Shown here: positions 35,473-43,150 of the stretch, one piece after another
How the letters are laid out: each line of letters opens with the position of its first letter
Numbering within the stretch: position 1 is the first letter of the stretch
Source of the DNA: an uncultured Rhodothermaceae bacterium
GTDB lineage: Bacteria > Bacteroidota > Rhodothermia > Rhodothermales > Salinibacteraceae
Assembly (NCBI GenBank): GCA_913056335.1
Contig: CAJXLX010000006.1
Span: 1-52,919 of the forward strand
Length of the DNA: 52,919 nucleotides
Direction of reading: 5' to 3'
Notes under the pieces: generated by a model
The model's input: only the letters and a program-made list of their open reading frames with translations
Database searches by the model: none
What the model was told of the DNA's origin: nothing
Made by a program: the position numbers and the translations under genes

Positions 35473-35517
35473 AAAAAAAGCCAGGCGAGCATGCTCACCC
35501 GTACATGCTTGCCTGGC
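35473..35517 (-). terminator. Orphan intrinsic terminator on the minus strand
   Basis: Minus-strand GCCAGGCAAGCATG (35517-35504) pairs with CATGCTCGCCTGGC (35493-35480), 14 bp with one mismatch, followed by seven T residues. It ends a minus-strand transcript 280 bp past the alpha/beta hydrolase stop and upstream of the cyclophilin gene. Confidence 0.85.
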
Positions 35518-35799
35518 AACGGAGGCCTCCGTAGTGCAGAGACCACGGGGTTTTGAACGGTGGAATGTTACGCCCCCGTTCGCCATAATACAATGACAAG
35601 CAATGTGCCATAACGAGAAAAGCCGGAAGGACGAAGAAGGATCGCTGCTCCCCTTATGATTGTGCTGACGTAAACTGTAGGCTCTACGGGACACTTATGT
35701 CGCAGGTGTACAGAATAGCGTACGCCCGTCTCCCAGGCCAGGTTAGCCCCGAAGCGCCGTCTTCCAGCCCCCTACTGAGAGAGTGCTGCGAGGTAACGG
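35518..35799 (-). other. Gap with a possible small RNA
   Basis: This 282-bp stretch holds no convincing protein gene but is followed by a strong minus-strand terminator. It contains GAACGG...CCGTTC and a 14-bp palindrome, ACGGAGGCCTCCGT (35519-35532). It could be a long 3' UTR of the hydrolase or encode a small RNA. No tRNA, tmRNA, SRP or RNase P signature was found. Confidence 0.4.
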
Positions 35800-36609
35800 C
35801 TATGATATAGAAGCCATGGACGGGGCCTCGGCGAGGCGCTTCAGCCACCCAACCATGATCTCGTTGAACTCATTCGGATGCTCGATCATGGGCGCATGGC
35901 CACACTCGTCGATGAAGTGGAGCTCTGCATTTGGCATCTCATCCCGAAACTCCTCGCCCACGTCAGGTGGCGTGATTACGTCGTTGTTTCCCCATACCAG
36001 CAACGTAGGCATATCGAGCTGATGGAGCTCGTCGTGTACAATTTCCTTGTCGGCAGAGCGGGCGATTTTGATAAGACGGAGTGCCCTTGGACGATCATTG
36101 ACCACATCAAGCATCTCATCGACGAGTTCGTCGGTAGCATGTACCGGATCGTAGAACGTAAGCTCGGTGCGCTCTCGGATAAACCCGCGGTCATGGCGGC
36201 GCATGGTCGACGTACCGAGGTGGGCCTCGTAGATGCCGGATGATCCCGAGAGCGCCATGGCTGCCACCCGCTCTGGATGATCAAGTGCATAGAGCAGCGC
36301 TACGTGTCCTCCAAGCGAGTTTCCAACCAGGATGCTTTCGTTGATTGAGAGGCGTTGGAAAAACCCGTCCAAATAGTTCGCTAACCCCGGCACGCTCGTT
36401 TGGCTAAGCGTAAGCCCATACACCGGAATGACCGGTGCAATGACGCGGTAATTAGCGTCGGCCAGGCAGCGGATCGTGTCTGTCCAGTTGCTCAGATCGC
36501 CCAGCATTCCATGAAGCAGTACAATGGGCGGATGGGAGGTATCGCAGGGCCCCTCATCGAGGTAGGTGAAGTCATCAGCGTGTTGAACGACAAAAGGGGT
36601 ATCGTGCAT
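35800..36609 (-). CDS. Alpha/beta hydrolase
   Basis: A 269-residue alpha/beta-hydrolase-fold protein. LLHGMLGDLSNW (about 32-43) forms the oxyanion region, GNSLGG (about 97-102) holds the nucleophile Ser, VWGNNDVITPP supplies the likely Asp, and CGHAPMIEHP the His near the C-terminus. The cap region lies at about 135-200. There is no signal peptide when the ATG at 36609 is used; the longer frame upstream would add a 36-residue hydrophobic/basic leader, which is less likely. The substrate is unknown; relatives cleave C-C bonds (MhpC/BphD type) or esters. It is divergent from the ytxH gene by 482 bp. Confidence 0.87.
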   Translation of the reverse strand: MHDTPFVVQHADDFTYLDEGPCDTSHPPIVLLHGMLGDLSNWTDTIRCLADANYRVIAPVIPVYGLTLSQTSVPGLANYLDGFFQRLSINESILVGNSLGGHVALLYALDHPERVAAMALSGSSGIYEAHLGTSTMRRHDRGFIRERTELTFYDPVHATDELVDEMLDVVNDRPRALRLIKIARSADKEIVHDELHQLDMPTLLVWGNNDVITPPDVGEEFRDEMPNAELHFIDECGHAPMIEHPNEFNEIMVGWLKRLAEAPSMASIS

Positions 36610-37091
36610 GAAGGGGGGCAACACATTGGTAAGAGAAACGCTCCGCCGATGCCGACGAAGCACAGAAGCAGCACCACTTGTCTGAATCAAAGACAAGATT
36701 TGTACCGTTACCAACACGCCTCAGGTAGAGGCGCAAGCGGCTGATTTTAGCTGCTTGCTTGTGGACAGCGTGCAGCGCGCAGTAATGCGACGATATAGTC
36801 ACTTCGAGCGTCACAAATCGTTCCCGACGAAGCTGTGGCGGCCCATATGCAAAAGCAGGAGCTTGGGCTATTGCCATTCTCAACCAAGTGCTCACGTACA
36901 CCTGCGCTGCACCGCTTGCAAGAAACGACTGCAGTAACTACCATGACGGTGGCTATGTAGACGATGTTTGCTGTCTGGCTCGATTTGTGCGGTTTTCGAC
37001 ACCCCGCGAGCCTGTAGGCGCATTGCCACACAAGCCCGTTGGGCTCACTGGCCTTTTGTTTATGTTCATCCTGACTGGACTCGAGGATGCC
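36610..37091. other. Divergent intergenic region, nothing specific seen
   Basis: A 482-bp gap between the divergent hydrolase and YtxH genes. No gene, strong promoter, repeat or terminator could be supported. Confidence 0.5.
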
Positions 37092-37418
37092 ATGTCTGAA
37101 GACACACCCACTTGTCGCATAGCTGTTTGGAGCGCGCTCATCAGTGGGGCCATTGGCTTTGGCCTCGGGATGTTGTTTGCTCCGCAGCGTGGCCCTAACG
37201 CACGGCGGCGCCTGGCGTATCAGATTGAGCAGGTGGCCTCGCAAACCGGCTCGTATGTGCGGGGACTCGCCGGACCGGGCGGCTCCAGCAGTGATGCGCG
37301 CCGTACGCGAGATGCACTTGTGGCGGACGCCCAGGCTCGGGCAAACAACATCCGTAATGATATCGATTCGCTCTTAGATGAGCTGAAAAAGCAGCAAGAG
37401 AATCAGTCAGGGTCTTGA
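37092..37418 (+). CDS. YtxH domain-containing protein
   Basis: A 108-residue protein with one membrane helix (about 13-30, SALISGAIGFGLGMLFAP) followed by the YtxH signature GMLFAPQRGPNARRRL. A long amphipathic helical tail follows, rich in Ala, Arg and Asp (60-105). YtxH proteins are small stress-associated membrane proteins of unknown biochemical role. The ATG at 37092 was chosen because a GAGGA-like site lies just upstream; an in-frame ATG at 37062 would add 10 residues. It stands alone between two long gaps. Confidence 0.78.
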   Translation: MSEDTPTCRIAVWSALISGAIGFGLGMLFAPQRGPNARRRLAYQIEQVASQTGSYVRGLAGPGGSSSDARRTRDALVADAQARANNIRNDIDSLLDELKKQQENQSGS

Positions 37419-37839
37419 CTTCGTGTGTAGCGCTTCATGTGCGGCACGTCCGCATGCGCTTCATAGAATGAAGCTGTATCCCGCTGAGTCTGTAGAAGTA
37501 TGCAGGTTGTGCTGTCCCCAAGAATCGAACGAGGCAGCGGGCGTCTCAAGCGAGGCCCAGATGCGCCCGAGACCCCGATGCGCCCATAGGCCCGAGTCAA
37601 GAGTTGCAGGGGGGGCGGACCCGTCACCCTCTACAGACGCATTGATTCCGGCCTTTAGCTCCATCTGGCGGCGATCGTGTAGTGCCTCTGTGTTCTGTGG
37701 TGCACATGCTTGCCCCACATACCGTTGCCCCACATACCGCTTTTACGTATACCTTGGCATCCTGGCGTTGAGCAGCCCGCTCCTCTGCACAGACGCTGTG
37801 CACGCCTATCCTTCCTCACTCTGTGCCCGTTGATTTTAC
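37419..37839. other. Intergenic gap with a short tandem repeat
   Basis: A 421-bp stretch without a credible gene. The only pattern seen is the 15-bp tandem repeat at 37710-37739. The open frames on both strands are rich in Cys/Ser/Arg and look random. Confidence 0.5.
37710..37739. repeat. 15-bp tandem duplication
   Basis: TTGCCCCACATACCG occurs twice in direct succession (37710-37724 and 37725-37739). It lies about 100 bp before the yaaA start and may be a slippage duplication. Confidence 0.9.
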
Positions 37840-38658
37840 ATGCCCAACCTTACCGTTCTGCTGGCTCCTTCCGATCAGAAGCAACCCGGCGGCAATCCAT
37901 TTGCGCCCGATATGTTCGACTATCGGACGTCGGGCACATTCAACTACTTCGATGCTCTGAATCCGGAACGACGTGCGCTCATCGACACGCTGCAAACCGT
38001 GATCAATAAGCACGACGAGGAGCAACTCGCTGATCTGTTTGGCCTGGAAGGCCCTGCCCTCGATGAGGCTATCCGCGTGAATACCGAGATCTACGATGCC
38101 CCGCTCATGTCGGCTCTCGACCGATACAGCCCCGGCATCATGTACGCCGCAATGGACTTTGCGAACCTACCCACGGGTGCGCAGCGACGGCTACTGGAGA
38201 ATGGTATCATCATCTCGGGGCTGTTCGGACTGCTTCGTCCTGATGACCTTATCCCCAACTACCAGCTCGGCATCAACGACGATGTCCCCGACGTGGGCGC
38301 TCCCGCCGACTACTGGCGTGATACGATCAGTCCTATCCTTAATGACTATATCTCTGGGCGCTTCGTGTGGGACCTCCTGTCCGACGCTCATCGCGATGCC
38401 TGGAACGACACCCACACGTACGAAGCACGAGCCGTTGTTCACTTCGAAGAGGATATGGGCGATGGCTACGAGCCCGTTCCTAAGGAGGAGCTCGACATCC
38501 AGCGCGGCCAGTTTGTGAACTACGTAATGCAGGAAACCGCGGAGGACTTCGAGGACCTGGAGGAGTGGGAAGATCATCCGGATGGCTTTTCCTACGCCAA
38601 GCGTGCGCTAACGCACGACGAAGCGACAAATACCTGGCATGTGTACATGCGTCGCTAA
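37840..38658 (+). CDS. yaaA: YaaA/UPF0246 family protein (peroxide stress)
   Basis: A 272-residue member of the YaaA family. The start LTVLLAPSDQKQPGG matches the family's N-terminal (LL-x-PSE-x-K) motif, with Ser-Asp for Ser-Glu. LYD-like (IYDAPLMSALDRYSPGIMY), SGLFGLLRPDDLIPNYQL and a late FVNYVMQETAEDF / YAKRAL block follow. In E. coli, YaaA lowers free iron during H2O2 stress; the activity here is inferred. The protein is strongly acidic. A uridine kinase gene starts 106 bp downstream. Confidence 0.82.
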   Translation: MPNLTVLLAPSDQKQPGGNPFAPDMFDYRTSGTFNYFDALNPERRALIDTLQTVINKHDEEQLADLFGLEGPALDEAIRVNTEIYDAPLMSALDRYSPGIMYAAMDFANLPTGAQRRLLENGIIISGLFGLLRPDDLIPNYQLGINDDVPDVGAPADYWRDTISPILNDYISGRFVWDLLSDAHRDAWNDTHTYEARAVVHFEEDMGDGYEPVPKEELDIQRGQFVNYVMQETAEDFEDLEEWEDHPDGFSYAKRALTHDEATNTWHVYMRR

Positions 38659-38764
38659 ACGGGCTGCTTTCCCTGTGTCTCCCCGCAGCACAGCCGCAGG
38701 GGTCGAGACACGGCTCCCCCATGAGTTCTCGCTCTGTTTCCCTCCTCACTTTGCATTGACTGGC

Positions 38765-39418
38765 ATGCAGCGCCCTGTCTGTATCGGAATTGCAGGCGGT
38801 TCGGGATCTGGAAAAACCACCGTGCTGAAGCGCATCGTGCACGCCATTGGTCCCGACCGCATTGCCATTCTCGACCACGATGCCTACTACCGCGACCTGA
38901 GCCATCTGCCCGTTGAAGAACGAGGCTCTTTCAACTTCGACCACCCCGACGCCCTCGAAACCGATCTGATGCGTGCGCACTTGGATGCGCTCTTGCAGCA
39001 CGAAGCGGTGGAGAAACCCGTGTATGATTTCACCGCGCACTGTCGCCTCGAAAAAACGAACACGGTTGAGCCGCGCCCGGTCATCATCGTAGAGGGAATC
39101 TTGGTGCTTGCCGAACAGGCCCTCGAATCCCAAATGGATATTAAGATCTACGTGGATACCGCAGACGACGTCCGGTTGATACGGCGCATCCGGCGCGATC
39201 TGGAAGAGCGGGGCCGCACCATTGAGGAGGTGCTCACACAGTACGAGCAGACCGTGCGTCCGATGCACCTGGAGTTTGTGGAGCCGTCGAAGCGAAACGC
39301 AGACGTCATCATTCCACGAGGGGGTAAAAACCATGTGGCTATCCACATGGTGTTGGCACGCATTCGTGATCTGCTGCGTAACGCGTCCACGTCTGCCTCG
39401 CCAGCGGATTCGGCGTAA
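38765..39418 (+). CDS. udk: Uridine kinase
   Basis: A 217-residue P-loop kinase that phosphorylates uridine and cytidine in pyrimidine salvage. The Walker A motif GGSGSGKTTV is at 10-19, followed by LDHDAYYRDL, NFDHPDALETDLM, KPVYDFTAHCR and VIIVEGILVL. DVRLIRRIRRDLEERGR forms the lid, and FVEPSKRNADVIIPRGG follows. All are typical of Udk. The ATG at 38765 is the only start that keeps the P-loop near the N-terminus. It may be cotranscribed with yaaA. Confidence 0.94.
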   Translation: MQRPVCIGIAGGSGSGKTTVLKRIVHAIGPDRIAILDHDAYYRDLSHLPVEERGSFNFDHPDALETDLMRAHLDALLQHEAVEKPVYDFTAHCRLEKTNTVEPRPVIIVEGILVLAEQALESQMDIKIYVDTADDVRLIRRIRRDLEERGRTIEEVLTQYEQTVRPMHLEFVEPSKRNADVIIPRGGKNHVAIHMVLARIRDLLRNASTSASPADSA

Positions 39419-39926
39419 CCTGTTGCGCACTAATGGATCTTGTCCGCACCACTTCTTCAACGCTATTCGGTGACGTCACAGATTTGTATCAGAAAAGCAG
39501 GGGCCTGTCGTCTATGTTAGTGTTCCCTGTTTATCCCCTCGTGCTAAAAGTAACCCCTGTATCAATTTAATCGTTGAGCTGCGTTTTGCTTGTGTAGGCT
39601 CTCATTCTTGATTTCTATCTGCACGTAGGCGATCTCGCTGGCAGAAGCAAAAGCACTTCAATCACGCACTCGGTACCCAAGCGTGTGCAGGCACAGGTTG
39701 TAACAAGTCGCCTGTTACCACTTGTGGTGGGGGAGCGGCTACCCCAGGTGTTTCCCGTTCCTTTGGGGATGAATGCGCACAATCTCACGCATCCACACAC
39801 TCACGCATCCACACAACGTCATGCAACATGCCCCCATACATACAGCCATACATGTATAAGTCGCGCTAAACCTCGATCTCTCCGTGCGGTGTACCGCGCC
39901 GTTTCTCCTTCAACGAACTGTCTGTT
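39419..39926. other. Long intergenic gap before the lipoprotein gene
   Basis: A 508-bp stretch with no credible gene, between udk and the lipoprotein gene. It contains the 16-bp tandem repeat at 39784-39815 and is poorer in GC than the genes. It presumably carries the promoter of the envelope pair downstream, but none is convincing by eye. Confidence 0.5.
39784..39815. repeat. 16-bp tandem duplication
   Basis: CTCACGCATCCACACA occurs twice in direct succession (39784-39799 and 39800-39815), about 110 bp before the lipoprotein start. Confidence 0.9.
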
Positions 39927-40523
39927 ATGATGCACCCTATACGCAGCCTACTTTTCTCCTGTACTCGCTCGTTGCTGGCACCGGGTCTTCTCTTCGTACT
40001 GAGTTTCGTCCTGCTGGCCGGATGTGGAAGCGATGACAACGGCCCGGCGCCTTCTGATTTGGAAGGGACCTACACCTTCGACCGCTTCGAATTCGCCGTA
40101 CAAGGTGTTAACAACTTCAATATTCTGGCCGATACCCTGGTTACGTCGGACCGGTCGCCACGCATGGAGTTTTTTGGAGGCGATGCAACCGTCAACCTGG
40201 TGTATCGGATAGAGGAGGCCGACGGTAGCTCAACGGTGAGTGGTCAGTTTAGCACGCGCCGCAACAACGAGGTGGTCGTCGACTTTAGCCGAGAAGACGA
40301 AGAGAGCCGACGCGAACTGCTCTTACCTGAAATTATCCGCTTCGATATTATCGATGGCGGTCTGCAGCTCAGCGCCGACCAAGAGCGCAATGAGGTTGAT
40401 CTGCGCGGCTATGCTCCTGGACGGTACGCTGGGCTCACGCAGCCTGTTAACGGAACGCTTGTGCTTCGCCTGAACCGCATTGCAGAAACGCCAGCTGCGG
40501 TCTGGTACGACGGACACGAATAG
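39927..40523 (+). CDS. Lipoprotein of unknown function
   Basis: A 198-residue protein with a lipoprotein signal: a hydrophobic core at about 15-30 and the lipobox LLAGC, with the lipid-bearing Cys at 33 followed by GSDD. The mature part is made of short beta strands (EGTYTFDRFEF, MEFFGGDATVNLVYRI, GTLVLRLNRI) and resembles lipocalin-like domains, without clear homology. Asp after Gly-Ser does not allow the final membrane to be predicted in this phylum. It ends 55 bp before the large outer-membrane protein gene, so the two probably form an envelope operon. Confidence 0.75.
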   Translation: MMHPIRSLLFSCTRSLLAPGLLFVLSFVLLAGCGSDDNGPAPSDLEGTYTFDRFEFAVQGVNNFNILADTLVTSDRSPRMEFFGGDATVNLVYRIEEADGSSTVSGQFSTRRNNEVVVDFSREDEESRRELLLPEIIRFDIIDGGLQLSADQERNEVDLRGYAPGRYAGLTQPVNGTLVLRLNRIAETPAAVWYDGHE

Positions 40524-40578
40524 CCTTCTCTACTTGCATGCTGTTGGGGCTTCTCTTCTCCTTATACATCTTTCCACT

Positions 40579-42969
40579 ATGCACGATATGATACGTTTTC
40601 CTCGTTCGTCTGAATATTGCCCGTGCTTGCTCGCCCTCTTGCTTTTTGCAGCCGGCTTAGCGCTGCCCTTGGCCAGCACGCCTTCCCACGCCCAAGAACG
40701 CAGCGTTGGTTACACATTCTCTCCTACCGTTGAGTGGGTTCAGGGCGAAGACGAGTCGGGGCTACGCTCGGAAGTGCTCTATGGTGGCGAGGTCGGTATC
40801 AACCTGGGCCAGTACCTTGAAATCGGCGGCGAAGTGCTCTACGGACCCAACTTTCAAACCGACTTCAGCCAGCTCGACCAGCTGGCGCCGCTCGACCGTG
40901 ATGTCGAATTGCTGCGTTACGGGGCGCGCTTGCAGGCCAACCTGCGTACCGAAGGCCTTATTCCGTACCTGAGTATGGGAACGGGCGTCATGCAGTTTGA
41001 TACGGACGGCGTCGATACGTATCGCACGCTTTATACCTCTGGAGGCGCAGGTGTTACGTACGCCCGCAACCGCTACCGGATTTCGGTCGGTGGTTCGCTA
41101 CGAGGATATCGATATAACCCCGCCGTTGCCTTCTTGAGCGACGATAGCGGCATAACAACTGATGAGGAAACGGTGTTCACACCCTCGCTGCGCGCTGGCG
41201 TCACGCTTTTTCTGGGCGGGCGTCCGCTCGATCAGCGCACCAGCATCGACGCATCGGTACGTGAGCAGTTCAGCAGCGGACTGCGGGGCGTGCGTCTCTC
41301 AGTGGATCCGTTTGTTGGGCGCGTTGAATGGGACGATGCCCTGGGTATGCCTAAAGATCAGACGCTGCGTGGCGTGAATGCCGGTGTGCGTCTGGGATCG
41401 GTGCTTAGCGTCCATGGCTTTTATGCACGCGGAGCGTCGGGGACTGACGTTTTCGACGATGTGACGGGGCCGTTCGAGGGCATTCAGATGTATGGTGGCG
41501 AGGCGCGGGCGCGCCTCATCCCGCAGCCCCCCAACCGCGACGCACGCATCTCCCCGTACCTCATTTTGGGCGGCGGCTATCTTGACGTGCTCTCCGACTA
41601 TGGCGAAGACATTCCCGCCGGTGTAGCGGTCCCCAACGATCGCTTCTTCGCGACAGGCGGGGCCGGACTCGACGTACCCATCGGAGATACATTTGGAATC
41701 ACGGGTACCGTGCGCTCGGTATTTGCGAACTCCCAAGACCCAACACGAAGCGACAACACAGACATTCAGGGCAACCTCATGTACACTGTTGGCGTCTCGT
41801 TCGGGCTTGGTGGTGGCAGCGATCGCCGCGCGCGTCCTGCTCCGGTCGCCGAAGAACAGCCCGTTCCGCAAGCGGACGCCCGCACAGAGGCTGAACGCCT
41901 GGCCGCCCGCCTCGACTCGTTGGAGCAGCGTGTGCAAGAGCGCCAGTTGCAGGACCGCATCGAGCGTCTGGAGCGCCTGGAGCAGTCCATGATCGCCGCG
42001 CGCGACTCTGTGCGGAGCGACACCCTGCAGCCCGCACCAAGCGCTCCGGCTCCACCCCGGTCGAACCTCTCGGGTCAGTCAATGACCGTGCCGGTTCCCG
42101 AAGTGGGATCAGTATACATCCGGTTTGGCGAGGGCGCTCCTGAAGTGCGTCGCCTCGACCCCGGCGAGCAGCCCGCAACGTCCGACGTAAGTGCCGAAGC
42201 GATCAGCGAGGCGATCCGTGAAGCGCTGCGCGAACAAACCGATACCAGCGCCGAAACGCCCCTCACGGATGCCGATGTAGAACGCACAGTGCAGCAAGCG
42301 CTGCGGGAACTGCGCGATCAGGAACGAGAGGCCGACGCCCGCGAGGAGCGCGAGCGCCCGGGTGTCCAACAACCGGATACGCCTCAAACGGACGCACGCG
42401 TTGCTGAACTGCGCGCTCAACTTGAAGATATGCGCCGCGAAATGCAGCGCCAGCGCCAAGAGCTTGACCGTGCCCGCGAACGTGCTGAAGCGCCGACCGC
42501 CGCCAGCAGCGACGATCCGGTACAGACGCGGGCCTTCTACCGCTCGTTTGTGGGACGCCCGCTTACCAGTATCATGCCCATTACAGGCTTCCGTGCGGGC
42601 AATGGCCCCACGCAGTATCAGGTGGGCGTACGCGCTGACTACCGTGCGCTGCCGTCGTCGAACTTCCGCCTGATGCCGGAAATTGCGCTGGCCTCCAGTC
42701 CCAGCACGACCTCGCTCGCGCTTACAGCCAACGCGGCCTACTCGTTTGGCAGCGACTTCGCGCAAGAGCAGACCGGGCAGCCGCTCGAACCGTACGGTGG
42801 TCTGGGCCTGGGCCTGGCCAGTGCACGCGCTCTGCGCCTCAGCCCGGTTGTTAATGCATTCATCGGTACTGAGTATCCGCTGGGACGTGGTGCACTCTTT
42901 GCCGAATACAGCACGTTCAACTTCTTCGGGACCAACCGCCTGCTGTTTGGCTACCGGATTCCGTTGTAG
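40579..42969 (+). CDS. Large outer-membrane protein with three barrel-like modules and a coiled coil
   Basis: A 796-residue exported protein (signal core about 16-32, cleavage near SHAQ at 36-39). Residues about 43-212 and 236-412 each look like a small beta-barrel (alternating aromatic strands and Gly turns) ending in FLGG or FGLGGG. Residues 430-640 are a charged helical region with a Leu-zipper-like coiled coil (ERLAARLDSLEQRVQERQ; RAQLEDMRREMQRQRQELD) broken by a Pro-rich part. Residues about 655-796 form a third barrel-like module ending in GYRIPL. No OmpA peptidoglycan motif was seen. An alternative ATG is at 40588. It follows a lipoprotein gene and is followed by a terminator. Confidence 0.78.
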   Translation: MHDMIRFPRSSEYCPCLLALLLFAAGLALPLASTPSHAQERSVGYTFSPTVEWVQGEDESGLRSEVLYGGEVGINLGQYLEIGGEVLYGPNFQTDFSQLDQLAPLDRDVELLRYGARLQANLRTEGLIPYLSMGTGVMQFDTDGVDTYRTLYTSGGAGVTYARNRYRISVGGSLRGYRYNPAVAFLSDDSGITTDEETVFTPSLRAGVTLFLGGRPLDQRTSIDASVREQFSSGLRGVRLSVDPFVGRVEWDDALGMPKDQTLRGVNAGVRLGSVLSVHGFYARGASGTDVFDDVTGPFEGIQMYGGEARARLIPQPPNRDARISPYLILGGGYLDVLSDYGEDIPAGVAVPNDRFFATGGAGLDVPIGDTFGITGTVRSVFANSQDPTRSDNTDIQGNLMYTVGVSFGLGGGSDRRARPAPVAEEQPVPQADARTEAERLAARLDSLEQRVQERQLQDRIERLERLEQSMIAARDSVRSDTLQPAPSAPAPPRSNLSGQSMTVPVPEVGSVYIRFGEGAPEVRRLDPGEQPATSDVSAEAISEAIREALREQTDTSAETPLTDADVERTVQQALRELRDQEREADAREERERPGVQQPDTPQTDARVAELRAQLEDMRREMQRQRQELDRARERAEAPTAASSDDPVQTRAFYRSFVGRPLTSIMPITGFRAGNGPTQYQVGVRADYRALPSSNFRLMPEIALASSPSTTSLALTANAAYSFGSDFAQEQTGQPLEPYGGLGLGLASARALRLSPVVNAFIGTEYPLGRGALFAEYSTFNFFGTNRLLFGYRIPL

Positions 42970-43021
42970 ATCACATGCTCCGTATCCCCCTTGTGCGCCC
43001 GTAGCCAAGGGATGAACGTCG

Positions 43022-43087
43022 CCCGCCCCGTGTACCTGCATGGGCTCCTGAACAGAGCCTGGCAGATACGCGGGGCGGGGTTTATTT
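43022..43087 (+). terminator. Long intrinsic terminator after the outer-membrane protein gene
   Basis: CCCGCCCCG (43022-43030) pairs with CGGGGCGGG (43071-43079), and pairing continues inward with a few mismatches to GGGCTC/GAGCC. TTTATTT follows. Confidence 0.85.
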
Positions 43088-43150
43088 GTGCGGCTTATTG
43101 GGCTTTCGCTTCTGGTAAGACCAACGCGTTCGGGGGGAGGCAGAGCCTCG

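Noticed and set aside
35581..35660. GGAAGGA motif suggesting SRP RNA
   Set aside because: The asymmetric-loop sequences of SRP domain IV (GGTCAGG and AGCAGCC) are not present on either side.
37500..37580. tRNA-like T-loop (GTTCGATTC on the minus strand)
   Set aside because: The flanking bases do not form a T-stem, and no anticodon arm, D-arm or acceptor stem could be built.
37461..37733. Possible 90-codon gene on the minus strand before yaaA
   Set aside because: No recognisable domain, no ribosome site, and the composition looks random; it also spans the tandem repeat.
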